Shown piece by piece: positions 1 to 10,647 of a stretch of DNA of 64,000 nucleotides. Made by a program: the position numbers and the translations under genes. The notes under the pieces were generated by a model. That model saw only the letters and a program-made list of their open reading frames with translations. It ran no database searches and was not told the DNA's origin. Within the stretch, counting starts at the first letter, position 1; every line of letters starts with the position of its first letter. Source of the DNA: CBDATW01 sp965200605 (GTDB taxonomy: Bacteria; Bacillota_I; Bacilli_A; CBDATW01); the NCBI GenBank assembly GCA_965200605.1, contig CBDATW010000002.1, positions 62,001-126,000 on the forward strand, given 5' to 3'.

Positions 1-1621
1 AGGCCCTCTAGGACAAGGAGTTGCCCAAGCTGTGGGTATGGCAATGGCCGAAAGATATCTTAGTGAAAAATTTAATAAGGATGATTATGAAATATTTGAT
101 CACTATACTTATGCCTTAATTTGCGATGGAGATTTACAAGAGGGAATATCATATGAAGCAATGTCTCTTGCTGGACACTTAGGTTTAGAAAAACTTATTT
201 TTCTATATGACTCAAATGATTATCAATTAGATGGAGCAGTCGAAGATGCATATAGTGATAATTTAAAATCAAGGTGCGAATCACAAGGTTGAAATTACAT
301 TCCAGTTAGTCAAGGAGAAGATACTGCTGCAATTGGAAGAGCAATTTTAAAAGCCAAAAAACAAAGCTTACCAACTATGATTGAAATTAAAACAACTCTT
401 GGTATTGGTACATCCATGGCTGATACTGCCGATACTCATGGGGCACCAATTGGTAAAGAAGAAAGAGATGCTGCTGCTAAATATTTTAAATATGAACAAC
501 CACCATTTGTTATTCAAGAGGATGCTAAAAGAACATTTTCAAATATTATAGATAGTAAAAAAATTGCCTATGAAGAGTGAAGTAATATGTTTGCATCTTA
601 CAAAAAACAATTTCCCAATGAATATGCATCACTAAATAAATTAATTAATAATAGTATTGAAATTGATCTTATAGAGCATATAAAAACTAAATTAGGCTCA
701 TCAGAAGCTACCAGAAATCATTCACCAGAAATCATTAAAGCACTAACATCACTTCATCCTGCATTTATTGGTGGATCGGCAGATTTAAAAAAATCTACTA
801 AAGTATCTGGTATAGGAGAATTTTTAAATTCAAAAGGTACAAACATTAATTATGGAGTTAGGGAATTTGCTATGGCTGCTATTTCTAATGGTATTGCACT
901 TCATGGTATGATTAAGCCCTATGCTTCAACATTCTTTATTTTCTCAGATTATGCAAAACCGGCAATTAGACTATCAGCTCTTCAAAATTTACCTGTCACA
1001 TATATTTTTACACATGATTCAATTATGGTTGGAGAAGATGGTCCTACTCATGAACCTATCGAACAACTAACTTCATTAAGATCAATTCCTAATCATAATG
1101 TCATAAGGCCAGCTGATAAAAAAGAGACAATTTTGGCCTATCAAGAAGCCATTAATTCTAAAAAAACGCCTACATCAATTGTGCTTACAAGACAAAATGT
1201 AGAAAATGTATCAAAAGTAAGCAAAACCAGTTTTAAAAAAGGTGCCTACATTATAAAAGAAGCATCAAAAAGTAAGCCAGATTTAACTATTGTAGCCACT
1301 GGCTCTGAAGTATCAAGTGTTCTTGGAGCTTTAAAAGATATGCCTAAGTCAAAATCAAATAAAATTGCAGTTGTTTCTATGCCATCTACTTTCTATTTTG
1401 ATCAACAAAATAAGGAATATCAAAATAAAATTATTCCAGATAGAAACAAAACACTGTTTATAGAATTATCAGATGGAGCATTTGGATACAAATATGCACA
1501 ACATGTATATTCGCTATTTAATCAATTTGGTTATTCAGCGCCAGGGGAAGATGTATTGAAAAAAATGAAATTCTCAAAAGATGATATAATTAAAGTTATA
1601 GAAAAGTTGTTAAAAGGATAA
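1..1621 (+). CDS. tkt: Transketolase, 5' end cut by window
   Basis: Transketolase moves two-carbon units between sugar phosphates in the non-oxidative pentose phosphate pathway, linking glycolysis to ribose-5-phosphate. The reading frame is open from base 2 and holds about 539 codons, so roughly the first 120 residues of a usual 650-residue enzyme lie left of the window. The thiamine-diphosphate motif reads CDGDLQEG near base 125. The central pyrimidine-binding domain shows GSADLKK, REFAMAAISNG and HDSIMVGEDGPTHEP. The C-terminal domain is complete and ends in EKLLKG. In-frame TGA codons near 290 and 578 must be Trp. yneF follows after 3 bases, the usual tkt-yneF pairing. Confidence 0.97.
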
Positions 1622-1624
1622 AAT

Positions 1625-1846
1625 ATGGATTATAGTATTGTTGTAGTATTGTTTATAGTGCTAATTTCAGCTGGAGCTGGTTTTCTTGGGGGAGCATTTT
1701 ATTCCAAAAAAAGAACAGAAAAAGAATTAAAAGAAAATCCCCCTATTTCTGAAAAACAAATTAGGGCCATGTATGCCTCAATGGGAAGAACACCATCTGA
1801 GACCCAAGTTCAATCAACATTAAGAGCAATGGGATTAAAGAAATAA
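1625..1846 (+). CDS. UPF0154 (YneF-like) small membrane protein
   Basis: A 73-residue protein with one N-terminal membrane segment (about residues 4-26, Gly/Ala-rich) and a charged C-terminal half containing EKQIRAMYASMGRTPSE and ending LRAMGLKK. That tail is the hallmark of the UPF0154/YneF family of Firmicutes and Mollicutes, whose function is unknown. It sits 3 bases behind tkt, as in Bacillus, and is followed at once by a terminator. Assignment to the family is firm; no role can be read from the sequence. Confidence 0.93.
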   Translation: MDYSIVVVLFIVLISAGAGFLGGAFYSKKRTEKELKENPPISEKQIRAMYASMGRTPSETQVQSTLRAMGLKK

Positions 1847-1866
1847 CAGCATAGCTGTTTTTTTAT
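1845..1866. terminator. Bidirectional terminator between yneF and plsY
   Basis: A six-base stem AACAGC/GCTGTT with loop ATA is followed by a T-run on the plus strand; read on the minus strand the hairpin is followed by A/T-rich sequence after plsY. It separates two convergent genes. Confidence 0.75.
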
Positions 1867-2471
1867 TTACCAGACTTCATTATTTTTCCTGCAAATAAGT
1901 CTTTAAAGTTTTTTTGATGTTTAACCATAACTAATGATCAGATCAACATAGTATAAATAAATGATCCACCATATGGATAATCAAAAACAATACTTGATGA
2001 AGCAAAATATGATGAAATTAGTATTACATTAACAACAATTAATGTAGCTCCAAACATATATTTAAATTTTTTATTAATCAATATCATTATCATACAAAGA
2101 GTAAAAGGAATTCAAAAATTTTGTGTTGCAAATGCAAATCCAATCATTGAGGCAACCCCCTTACCACCATAAAATTTATTTCAAAAAGGAAAAACATGAC
2201 CAACTACTGAAAATCCACCAGCTAGCATTATTGTTTTATAATTACTTTTAAAAACATAATGCATAATAAAAAATACTGCAAGAGTTTTAACAGCATCTAA
2301 AATTGATGGAAAAATAGCAATCTTTCAACCAACAGCTCTTGATAAATTGGTTCCACCAATACTTTTAGACCCAATTTTGGTTAAATCAACCTTATAAATT
2401 TTAGCTGTAATTGCTGTATAAGATACTGCCCCCATTAAATAACCAAATAAAATAGCAATAAAATAATTCAC
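1863..2471 (-). CDS. plsY: Glycerol-3-phosphate acyltransferase PlsY
   Basis: PlsY transfers acyl groups from acyl-phosphate to glycerol-3-phosphate, the first membrane step of phospholipid synthesis. The 202-residue product is strongly hydrophobic and carries the family's Gly-rich active-site loops, GSKSIGGTNLSR near residue 36 and GHVFPFWNKFYGGKGVA near residue 100. The start is a GTG at 2469-2471, chosen because AGGAG lies seven bases upstream and the overlapping ATG is out of frame. Two or more in-frame TGA codons act as Trp. It is convergent with yneF and divergent from parE. Confidence 0.93.
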
Positions 2472-2522
2472 ATAATCTCCTAGCAATATAAATGATACCA
2501 CAATATAAAAAACTTTTTTTGA

Positions 2523-2528
2523 TATAAT
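2523..2528 (+). promoter_or_regulatory. -10 element of parE-parC
   Basis: A TATAAT hexamer lies 19 bases before the parE ATG, with AGGAAA as ribosome-binding site between. No convincing -35 box is visible, as is common in Mollicutes. Confidence 0.55.
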
Positions 2529-2547
2529 TAATGATATAGGAAAATAG

Positions 2548-4452
2548 ATGTTTGATTATAATGCCAGTTCAATTAAAATCATAAAAGGTCTTGATGCTGT
2601 TAGAAAAAGACCTGGTATGTATATTGGATCAACTGATAATAAGGGCCTTCATCATTTGGTTTGAGAAATAGTCGATAATTCAATTGATGAGGCCTTATCA
2701 GGTTTTTGCAATGAAATTAAGGTTATTTTAAATAAAGATGATTCTATTACAATTTCAGACAACGGAAGAGGCATTCCAGTTGAAAAGCATGAATCAGGAA
2801 AAACAGCAGTTGAAGTTATATTTACTGAATTACATGCTGGTGGTAAATTTGATTCATCAAATTATAAAACAGCTGGTGGACTTCACGGAGTAGGTGCATC
2901 AGTAACTAACGCTTTATCAAAGTTATTAAAAGTTGAAATTAAAAGAAATAAAAAAATTTATCAAATTGTTTTTGAAGATGGAGGCAAAATTAAAGAATCT
3001 CTTAAAGAAGTTGGAAAAACTAATCAAACTGGAACTTCTGTTACCTTTGTTCCAAATGATAATATTTTTTCTACAACAGAGTTTTCATATGTAAAAATTC
3101 AAGAAAAATTAAAAGAAAAAGCTTACTTAATACCTAGTTTAAAAATAATTCTTATTGATAAAAAATCTCAATCAGAAGAAATATTTTCATTTAAAAATGG
3201 ACTTATTGATTATTTAAATGATATTTGTTTTGATGACAAGGAAGTTCACAAAGCAGTTATTTATAATGAATCAGTCACTGGCATGGATATGACTTTTGTT
3301 TTTAAATATGTTGCTAGCGAAAAAGAAAAGCTTCTTTCATTTGCAAATAATGTTAGAACTACTGATGGCGGAACACATGAAACTGGATTGAAGTTAGGTT
3401 TTACAAGAGCAATAAATGATTTTGCTACAAAAAATGATTTAACAAAAACTAAATTTTCTGGAGAAGATATCAGAGAAGGTCTTGCTTGCATTATATCTTT
3501 AAAAATTGCAGAGCAGTATTTAGAATTTGATGGTCAAACAAAAAATAAATTAGGAACTCCCCAAGCAAAATCAGCTGTTGAAAACTTTATTTACAAAAAA
3601 GTTGATATATTTCTATCGGAAAACCGAATAATTGCAGTTAATATTATAAACAAGATAATGGAAACTAAAAAAGCCAGAGATGCTGCTAAAAAGGCACGCC
3701 AAGATGCAAAAGTAACTAAAAAAACTTTAGCTAAAGATAGAATTTTATCTGGAAAATTAACACCAGCTCAATCAAAAGATCCAAAAATAAAAGAATTATA
3801 CATTGTTGAGGGTGATTCTGCAGGAGGTTCAGCAAAACAAGGTAGAGATAGAAAAACTCAAGCTATCTTACCTCTGAAGGGAAAAGTTTTAAATGTAGAA
3901 AAACTTCCCTTGGCAAAAGTGATTCAAAATGAAGAAATTGCAACAATTATTTCAGTCATTGGTGCAGGTGTTGGAAAAACATTTGATCTTAGCAAATTAA
4001 AATATCATAAAATTATTATTATGACAGATGCCGATGATGATGGAGCCCATATTCAAACTTTGATTTTAACATTTTTGTATCGCTATATGCCCTTGGCTAT
4101 AAAAAAAGGTTATGTATATATTGCCCAACCACCATTGTATAAATTAGCCAATGGTAATAATTCTCAATATGCCTGAGATGAAATGGAATTAAATAAATTA
4201 AAATCTGCAATTAAAGGGAAATATATTATTCAAAGATATAAGGGCCTTGGTGAAATGAACCCCGATCAACTTTGAGATACAACAATGAATCCCAAGAATA
4301 GAAAAATTGTTCAAGTAACAATTGAAGATTCAATTATTGCTGAAAGAAGAGTTACAACATTGATGGGTTCTAATGTGGAAGCCAGAAGAAACTGAATTAA
4401 TCACAACATTAATTTTACTCTTGAAGATAACTTTAAAAAAGGAGATTTTTAA
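2548..4452 (+). CDS. parE: DNA topoisomerase IV subunit B (ParE)
   Basis: The ATPase subunit of topoisomerase IV, which decatenates daughter chromosomes. 634 residues. The N-terminal GHKL domain shows EIVDNSIDEA, SDNGRGIPV and AGGLHGVGASV; the transducer domain follows; the C-terminal TOPRIM domain shows VEGDSAGGSAKQGRDR, ILPLKGKVLNVEK and the metal-binding TDADDDGAHI. The last segment includes the usual YKGLGEMNPDQLW. Two bases separate it from parC. I call it ParE rather than GyrB because its partner downstream is clearly ParC-type. Confidence 0.95.
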
Positions 4453-4454
4453 TT

Positions 4455-6938
4455 ATGAATAACAACATATTAATCCCCCTTGAAGATATAATAAGTGATT
4501 CATTTGGTAAATATTCAAAATATATTATTCAAGATAGAGCAATTCCTGATTGTAGAGATGGACTAAAGCCTGGTCAACGTAGAATTATCTATGCAATGTT
4601 TAATGATGGCAATATTCATTCTAAACCATATCGTAAATCTGCCAAAACAGTTGGTAATGTAATTGGTAATTATCATCCTCATGGTGATTCTTCGGTTTAT
4701 GCAGCAATGGTTAGAATGTCCCAAAATTGAAAACTTAGATATCCTTTAATTGATATGCATGGAAATAATGGCTCAATTGATGATGATCCAGCTGCTGCAA
4801 TGCGTTATACAGAAGCAAGAATGTCAAAAATTGCATCAATGCTTATTGAAAACTTAAACGATGACACTATTCCCTGATCATATAACTTTGATGATACTGA
4901 ACTTGAACCAGTAGTTCTAACATCAAAAATACCTAATCTTTTAATAAATGGAGCAAGTGGTATTGCTTCTGGTTATGCAACTGAAATTCCTCCTCATAAT
5001 TTAACTGAAATTTTAGAAGCTGCTATTTTTATAATTGAAAATCCAAATGCAGAATCTAGTGAATTAATGAAAATAATTAAAGGCCCAGATTTTCCAACAG
5101 GTGGCATTATTTCTAATGTTTCAGGAATTAAAAATGCTTTTGAAACAGGTAGTGGAAGAATTTTAATAAGAGCCAAAACTAAGATTAGTAAAAATGAAAT
5201 TGCTATTAGTGAAATTCCATTTGGAGTTTATAAATCAAATTTGGTAAAAGAAATTGAAACAACAATTGTTAATTCTTCAATTTCAGGAGTGACATATATT
5301 CGTGATGAATCAGATCGAAAAGGGTTAAAAATTGCAATTGGTTTAAATGGAACAATTGACGGTCAAACAATTTTAAATTTCTTGTATCAAAAAACTAAAT
5401 TACAAATTTGATACAGCTACAATATGGTTTCAATTGTTGATAAAAAACCTCTATTAACTGGAGTAAAAACCCTTGTTAAAAAATTTGTTGAACATCAAAT
5501 TAAAATTTTAATAAATAAATTCAAATTTAAAAAAGCAAAGCTTGAAGAAAAAATCCATATTCTTGAAGGCTTGATAACTGCTATTGAAAATATTGATGAA
5601 GTAATTTCCATTATTAGAAAATCTAATTCTAAAGCTGAATCAAAAGAAAATATTATTAATCAATTTAATTTTAGTGATAAGCAAGCAGAAGCAATTGTTA
5701 ATTTAAGATTGTATAGACTTTCGGCAACTGATATCAAAGAAGTTCAAGATCAACATCAAAATTTAAAATCACAATTAGATAAAATCAATAAAATTTTAGT
5801 CTCTTCAAATAGAATCAATAAAGAAATGATAAAAGAATTAAATGCTATTAAAGAAGAATTTGGCGATAAAAGAAGATCAAGGATATCGCGCACAATTGAA
5901 ATCCAAAAAATTGACAAAAAAGATTTAATAAAATTAGAACCAACATGAATTTCTCTGTCAAAAGATGGTTATATTAAGCGTTCAACACCAAAATCATATC
6001 TAAGTTCAATGGGAATTGATTTAAACCCACAAGATGTGTTAATGGCTGAATTTAGCACTGATACATTTTCATATGTAGTCCTATTCTTTGATAATGGAAA
6101 TTTTGCCTCAATTCCAATCCATGCAATAAAATTAACTAAATGAAAAGATAAAGGCCAACACATTTCTTCGCTTTTGACATTATCATCTGAAATAAATGTA
6201 GTAAAAGCCTTCATTTATAAGGAAGGAGATGATTTTAATATTATTTTAGGCTCAACAGTAGGAATGGTTAAGAAAACTTCAATTTCATCATTTATCTTAA
6301 AAAGATGAAAAGTTTTATCTGTTGCAATGAAATTAAATGATGGTATTAAATTAATTGGAGCATATAGGGAATATGATAAAACTTGAATTACATTTATTTC
6401 CCAATCTGGATTTGCTAATAAATTTGATTCCTATGATATTAGCGTCCTATCTCCTAAGTCAGCTGGAGTTAAAGGTATAAAATTAGTAGATGAATTAGCT
6501 GTTGGTATGGTTGCCTACAAACAAAGTGATAATTTAGTTTTTATAACTGATAAAAATCAAGCTAAAAGATTAGATTCAAATAAATTGCCGCAAAGCTCAA
6601 GAACCACAAAAGGTACTAGAATAAATAAAGTTATTAAAACTAATCCTCAAAGTGTAATTTGAGCAGAAAAAGCCACTACAAGTGATATAATTCAATTAAC
6701 TACTCAAAGTGGAACAATTAAAATTGATGTAACTAAGATACCACTTTTGGAATTAAAAGATGGTAATAATAAATTTATTAGTAAAAAAGATATAATTTAT
6801 TCAGCTATGATTTTAACAACAAACAACAAAAAAATAGTAAAATTAAAGAAAGATGAAAAATTAACTCAAGAAGTTTTTAAAGAAAAAAACAAAAAGAAAG
6901 GTCAAATTAATTTATTTGACATATTAGATGATATTTAA
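4455..6938 (+). CDS. parC: DNA topoisomerase IV subunit A (ParC)
   Basis: The DNA-cleaving subunit of topoisomerase IV. 827 residues. The breakage domain has QDRAIPDCRDGLKPGQRRI, YRKSAKTVGNVIGNYHPHG (ParC type) and the catalytic Tyr within AAMRYTEARM near residue 118. The coiled-coil region spans about residues 330-500, and a beta-pinwheel C-terminal domain follows but without a GyrA box. Several internal TGA codons encode Trp. The gene is translationally linked to parE and overlaps the ORF of yqeG, whose likely start lies two bases beyond its stop codon. Confidence 0.95.
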
Positions 6939-6939
6939 A

Positions 6940-7455
6940 ATGAGATTATTTAAACCCACATATTACTTAGATTCAGTATTTGATATTGACATAAAAAAAT
7001 TACAAAAACAAGGTTTTAAACTTGCAATTTTTGATTTAGACAATACATTGGTTTCAAGTAACAAATTTAAAGCTCCAGCTAGAATTAAAAAATTATTTAA
7101 TAATTTTAAAAAACATAATATTCAAGTTGCTATTGTTTCAAATAATAAAAGAGCAAGAGTTGTTAAATTCTGCAGTGATCTTAATATACCTTATATGGGC
7201 TTGGCCCGAAAACCCCTTAAAACAAGTTTTAAAAAAGTTATTAAAAATTTTGATAATTTAGATCTAACCCAAATCATCATGATTGGAGATCAAATTTTAA
7301 CTGATATTGCATATGCCAACAGAAATAAAATTACTTCAATTTTAGTTAAACCTGTTAATCCATCTGATGATTGTTTACCAACAAAAATTAATCGAAAAAT
7401 TGAAAAGAAAATACTTAAAAAATTAAAAAAGAAAAATGAACTTAAAACACAATAA
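6940..7455 (+). CDS. yqeG: YqeG-type HAD phosphatase
   Basis: A 171-residue HAD superfamily phosphatase of the YqeG (IIIA) family. HAD motif I is FDLDNTLV near residue 31, motif II is IVSNNK, and motif III/IV is MIGDQILTDI. The second ATG at 6940 was chosen because MRLFKPTYYLDSVFDI matches family N-termini; an in-frame ATG at 6928 would overlap parC. In Firmicutes yqeG heads the yqeG-yqeH-...-nadD-yqeK operon, and the same order survives here, although yqeH is only a stub. Substrate is unknown. Confidence 0.9.
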   Translation: MRLFKPTYYLDSVFDIDIKKLQKQGFKLAIFDLDNTLVSSNKFKAPARIKKLFNNFKKHNIQVAIVSNNKRARVVKFCSDLNIPYMGLARKPLKTSFKKVIKNFDNLDLTQIIMIGDQILTDIAYANRNKITSILVKPVNPSDDCLPTKINRKIEKKILKKLKKKNELKTQ

Positions 7456-7465
7456 CAGGAGAGAG

Positions 7466-7582
7466 ATGAATTGTTTTGGCTGTGAAATTAAACATAAAGA
7501 TACACAACCAACTAGTGTTGGTTATATTCCAAATAAAAAAATTAAAAACACCAACTTTTATATCAAAGATGTTTTACAATAA
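7466..7582 (+). pseudogene. N-terminal remnant of YqeH GTPase
   Basis: A 38-codon ORF starting MNCFGCEIKHKDTQPT with a strong ribosome-binding site (AGGAGAG). The CxGC pair followed by a GY(I/A)P motif matches the first half of the zinc-finger at the start of YqeH, the GTPase that acts in small-subunit ribosome assembly. It stops before the second Cys pair, and only 22 bases remain before nadD, so the whole GTPase is missing. The position between yqeG and nadD is exactly that of yqeH in Bacillus. It may still be translated as a tiny zinc-knuckle-like peptide, but two Cys cannot complete a four-Cys site alone. Confidence 0.6.
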
Positions 7583-7604
7583 AGCACTATAATTTAGGAG
7601 AAAA

Positions 7605-8660
7605 ATGAAAATATTAATTTTTGGGGGAAAATTTAACCCTATCCACATAGGTCATAAAGCTATTATTCAAGAAGTTGAAAAACAGCTTACTTTTGATGAA
7701 ATATGATTAATGCCAAATGGTATTGAGGAAAATTCAAGATTTATTGGAGATAAATATAGGTTAAAAATAATTGAAAATTTTTGTAATAAAAATAATTATA
7801 AATTAGTTGATATTGAAGCTTTGCAAGAACAATACATTAACACAATTGATACAGCCCAGCATTTAACAAATATTTATGATTATGAATTTTATTTCTTAAT
7901 TGGTACTGATCAGTTAAAAAACTTTAAAAAATGACCAGATTATAAAAAACTATCTAATTTATTTAAATTTATTTCTGTTTCCAGAAAAGGTTTTAAAAAT
8001 CCAAATGATACTAAACTAAATATTCAACATATCAAAGTTGATGCTCCTGATGTTTCATCTACACAATTTAGAAAAGGGGATTTATCAGTTGTTGATAAAG
8101 AAGATTTAATAGTTCTGGCATCTGATATTCTGTTTTGAAAAAACTATCTTAAATCAACACTAAGTGAAAAAAGATATGTACATTCATTAAATGTTGCATC
8201 AAAAGCAAAGGAATTGGCAGAAAAATTTTTACCAAATAAAATTAAAGATGCTCATTTAGCTGCCTTGATTCATGACATTACAAAAGAATGAAGCCCAGAA
8301 AAACACAAGCAATATATTGATGAGAAAATTATTAACAACGAATTACCTGATACTTGACATCAGTGAAGTGGATCAAAATATGTTGAGGAATTAGGTATAA
8401 CTAATAAACAAATATTATTAGGCATTAAAAATCACACAACAACTGCAATGGAAATGAATGATTTTGATAAATTAATTTATTGTGCTGATAAAACATCTGA
8501 TGAAAGAGATTATGATGAGTTGCCAGCAATTAAAAAAGCCTGCCAAATTTCATTAGATGATTGTTTTAAAGCATGTTTTAATGCCAAAATGCAGTATTTA
8601 AAAAAACATAATATAAAAATTACACCAAGAACTCAAAAGCTAATCAACCGATGAAAATAA
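7605..8660 (+). CDS. nadD: NadD nicotinate-nucleotide adenylyltransferase fused to YqeK HD hydrolase
   Basis: 351 residues. The N-terminal half is the NAD-synthesis adenylyltransferase: GGKFNPIHIGHKA (nucleotide-binding HxGH), LIGTDQLKNFKKW, and SSTQFRKG at the end of the domain. From about residue 180 an HD domain begins (KRYVHSLNVASKAKELA, then LIHDITKEW and the downstream KNHTTTAME), matching YqeK, a dinucleoside-tetraphosphate hydrolase family. In Bacillus these are two adjacent genes; a fused form is known in Mollicutes. Final residues are Trp (TGA)-Lys. AGGAG precedes the ATG. Confidence 0.92.
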
Positions 8661-8690
8661 AAAATCTAGAGATGATTCTTTAGGTTTTTT
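8656..8690. terminator. Bidirectional terminator after nadD
   Basis: Seven-base stem CTAGAGA/TCTTTAG (one G-U pair, loop TGAT) flanked by A-run and T-run, so it can act in both directions. The last codons of the convergent kinase gene lie inside it. Confidence 0.65.
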
Positions 8691-9445
8691 ATTTTATATT
8701 TTCAAATATCTAAATATATTTGTTTGGGATTAGCATCATACATCATATTAGCTCAAATTGCTCACATTAAATTTTGAAAGTTATTTCAAATTTCAATTTT
8801 TTCTCATGGAACATCATTATTATCAAAATATTCTTTAATAAAAATTTTCTTGTATTTAGTATCATATAAATTATTTTCATTTAAAAAGCTTACAACATCA
8901 AATAATGGATCATTTAATCCAGCATATTCTCAATCAATTAAATATAGCTTCTTATTAGTAAACAAAAAATTTCCTGGTGTTAAATCATTATGACAAAGTA
9001 TTAAATCTTTTTTAGCTGGATATATTTTTTGAGCTTTTTTAACTAAGTGTTGATATTTTGAATAATTAAATAATGGCTTTTTAACACCTTTTAAATAATC
9101 ATTAATAATTTCTTGGGGATAAAAGATAACATTGGTTTTTATGGCTTTGTTATGGAGTTTTTTTACAATGTTGGCAATTTTTAATACTTTTTCTTCATTA
9201 ACTGCCTCATCTTCAAGCGTTTTACCATCTTTATGAAAAGTAGTTATTTTCACTTCTTCATTAATTAATAAAATTTCAGTATCAAATTCTTTTACTAGAT
9301 GATAAAGTAGAATTTCATTATTTTTAACCAAATTGGAATATTTCTTAATAATATAGCCATTATTAGTAACAAAATTGGTATTGGTAATACCTCTATCAAT
9401 TTGTTTAAATTCTATATCCTTTTGAAAATATTTATTAAAATCCAT
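8666..9445 (-). CDS. LicA-like choline/ethanolamine kinase family protein
   Basis: 259 residues. The kinase-like fold is shown by CHNDLTPGNFLF (catalytic HxDxxxxN) near residue 168 and LIDWEYAGLNDPLFD (metal-binding Asp) near 185, the two signature motifs of the choline/aminoglycoside phosphotransferase family. The N-terminal ITNTNFV resembles the nucleotide loop of LicA. It may phosphorylate choline, ethanolamine or a sugar; substrate is not readable. ATG at 9443-9445 follows TGAGGA; a longer ORF upstream lacks a ribosome-binding site. Confidence 0.82.
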
Positions 9446-9539
9446 TTTATCCTCAAAAATTATTATAACAATATGATTAAAATTATTTAAGATAATTATG
9501 CAAAGATTTTTTATTAATATCAAAAAGAAAATAATAAAA

Positions 9540-9559
9540 CTAGGCTATTTTTAGCCTAG
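9540..9559 (-). terminator. Perfect 8-bp hairpin, minus-strand terminator shape
   Basis: CTAGGCTA, loop TTTT, TAGCCTAG. On the minus strand it is followed by GTTTTATTATTTT, the form of an intrinsic terminator, yet no minus-strand gene is visible in the roughly 147 bases to its right. It could end a small untranslated RNA. Confidence 0.5.
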
Positions 9560-9674
9560 CTACGATGTTGAAAAGTTAAAAATTAATAGATTAAAAACCA
9601 CAAGTTTTAATAAGTTTAAAAACCAAGTAAAATAATTTAAAGTTAGAAACTAACTTAATTTTTGTAATTTCAAC

Positions 9675-9680
9675 TATAAT
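9675..9680 (+). promoter_or_regulatory. -10 element before the small membrane protein
   Basis: TATAAT inside an A/T-rich tract, 26 bases before the ATG at 9707, with CTAGGAG as ribosome-binding site between. The same tract could serve as a promoter on the minus strand. Confidence 0.45.
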
Positions 9681-9706
9681 ATATATAAAGGAACTAGGAG
9701 ATTAAT

Positions 9707-9946
9707 ATGTTAACAAATAGAACAAGAATTATTTTAACATTAAAAGTTATTACATCAATTATGGTAGGCCTTGTAGCATCTATGTTAAGTTTTCTATTTA
9801 AATTCAATCGCATTGTTGAAATTTTTGCTATTTCAGCAATTTCGACATTTATTGTTTTGAATTTTATAATTTGATCAATAAAAAAGGCATTTAAACAAAA
9901 TATTTATACTGGGTTTGATTTAAATATATTTAAAAATATTAAGTAA
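9707..9946 (+). CDS. Small two-TM membrane protein, unrecognised
   Basis: 79 residues with AGGAG seven bases before the ATG. Two membrane segments are visible (about residues 10-30 and 36-56), with short charged ends; one in-frame TGA gives Trp in the second. I do not recognise a family. It ends two bases before the Fur-like gene and is very probably co-transcribed with it. Confidence 0.65.
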
Positions 9947-9948
9947 TT

Positions 9949-10356
9949 ATGAAAAAAATAATAAATCAAGAGTCTATTTATAAAATAATTACTAAAGCAG
10001 ACTTCAAAATAACTAAACCAAGAACAAAATTAATTAAAACACTTCTTAATAATAAGGAGTATTTAACTGCTAGTCAAATAATTAAAAAAATACCTGATTC
10101 TAATGTTGCAAGTATTTATAATAACATTTGATTATTAGAAAAACTAAAAATTGTTGATAAAATTACTTATAAATCTAAATCTTATTATCAAATTCCTTTT
10201 GATCCCAATGAACACAATAAAGATTTTACTGGTTTTTATATTAATAAATCTAATAAAATCACTGCTTTTGATATTCAAGAAGAAGCTGAGCTATTAAAAA
10301 GTAAACTTCAAGGAGAAAAAATTTCCAAAATTAAAATTTATGTTTCTGAAAAATAA
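9949..10356 (+). CDS. Fur-family transcriptional regulator, metal sites reduced
   Basis: 135 residues. The N-terminal winged helix matches Fur: KPRTKLIKTLLNN, YLTASQIIKKIPDSNVASIY, then LLEKLKIVDK. The C-terminal half has lost the usual HHDH and CxxC metal motifs: a single His remains (about residue 88) and no Cys. Fur proteins normally sense iron, zinc, manganese or peroxide through those residues, so this one may sense through another route or only dimerise. A perfect 9-bp inverted repeat lies 20 bases downstream, over the rpsU promoter. Confidence 0.75.
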
Positions 10357-10361
10357 TTTTT

Positions 10362-10397
10362 TTGCCTATTTTATTACAAATATTGTATAATATTTGT
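10362..10397 (+). promoter_or_regulatory. rpsU promoter with perfect inverted-repeat operator candidate
   Basis: A -35-like TTGCCT (10362-10367), an 18-base spacer and TATAAT (10386-10391). A perfect inverted repeat ACAAATATT-GTAT-AATATTTGT (10376-10397) covers the -10 box, which is where a repressor would block transcription. The neighbouring Fur-like gene is the obvious candidate; it could also simply be a hairpin ending that gene. Confidence 0.55.
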
Positions 10398-10424
10398 GAT
10401 AGAAAATGTTAGGTGGTGAAATTA

Positions 10425-10613
10425 ATGTCAGAAGTCATTGTAAAAGATGGTGAAAATCTTGAACAAGCCATTAAGCGCTTTCAAAGATTATCAGCCGGAA
10501 AAAAAAGGCAACTTAGAGCAAGAAGAGAATATCTAAAACCAGGTGTTAAATCTAGGCTAAAATCTAAGGAAGCTAGAAAAAAAGCTGCCAAAAGAAACAA
10601 AAGAAGACGTTAA
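10425..10613 (+). CDS. rpsU: Ribosomal protein bS21
   Basis: 62 residues, basic, with EQAIKRFQR and a C-terminal Lys/Arg tail typical of bS21 of the small subunit. ATG at 10425 is taken because AGGTGGTGA at 10411-10419 is its ribosome-binding site; the two GTG codons just upstream lie inside that site. Confidence 0.93.
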   Translation: MSEVIVKDGENLEQAIKRFQRLSAGKKRQLRARREYLKPGVKSRLKSKEARKKAAKRNKRRR

Positions 10614-10647
10614 TTAACTATCAAAATAAATTAAAGGAATATAAAAA

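Noticed and set aside
3261..3491. Minus-strand ORF inside parE
   Set aside because: Shadow frame opposite a conserved topoisomerase sequence; no ribosome-binding site.
2548..6938. Reading parE/parC as gyrB/gyrA
   Set aside because: The A subunit shows the ParC-type YRKSAKTVGN and lacks a GyrA box, so topoisomerase IV fits better.
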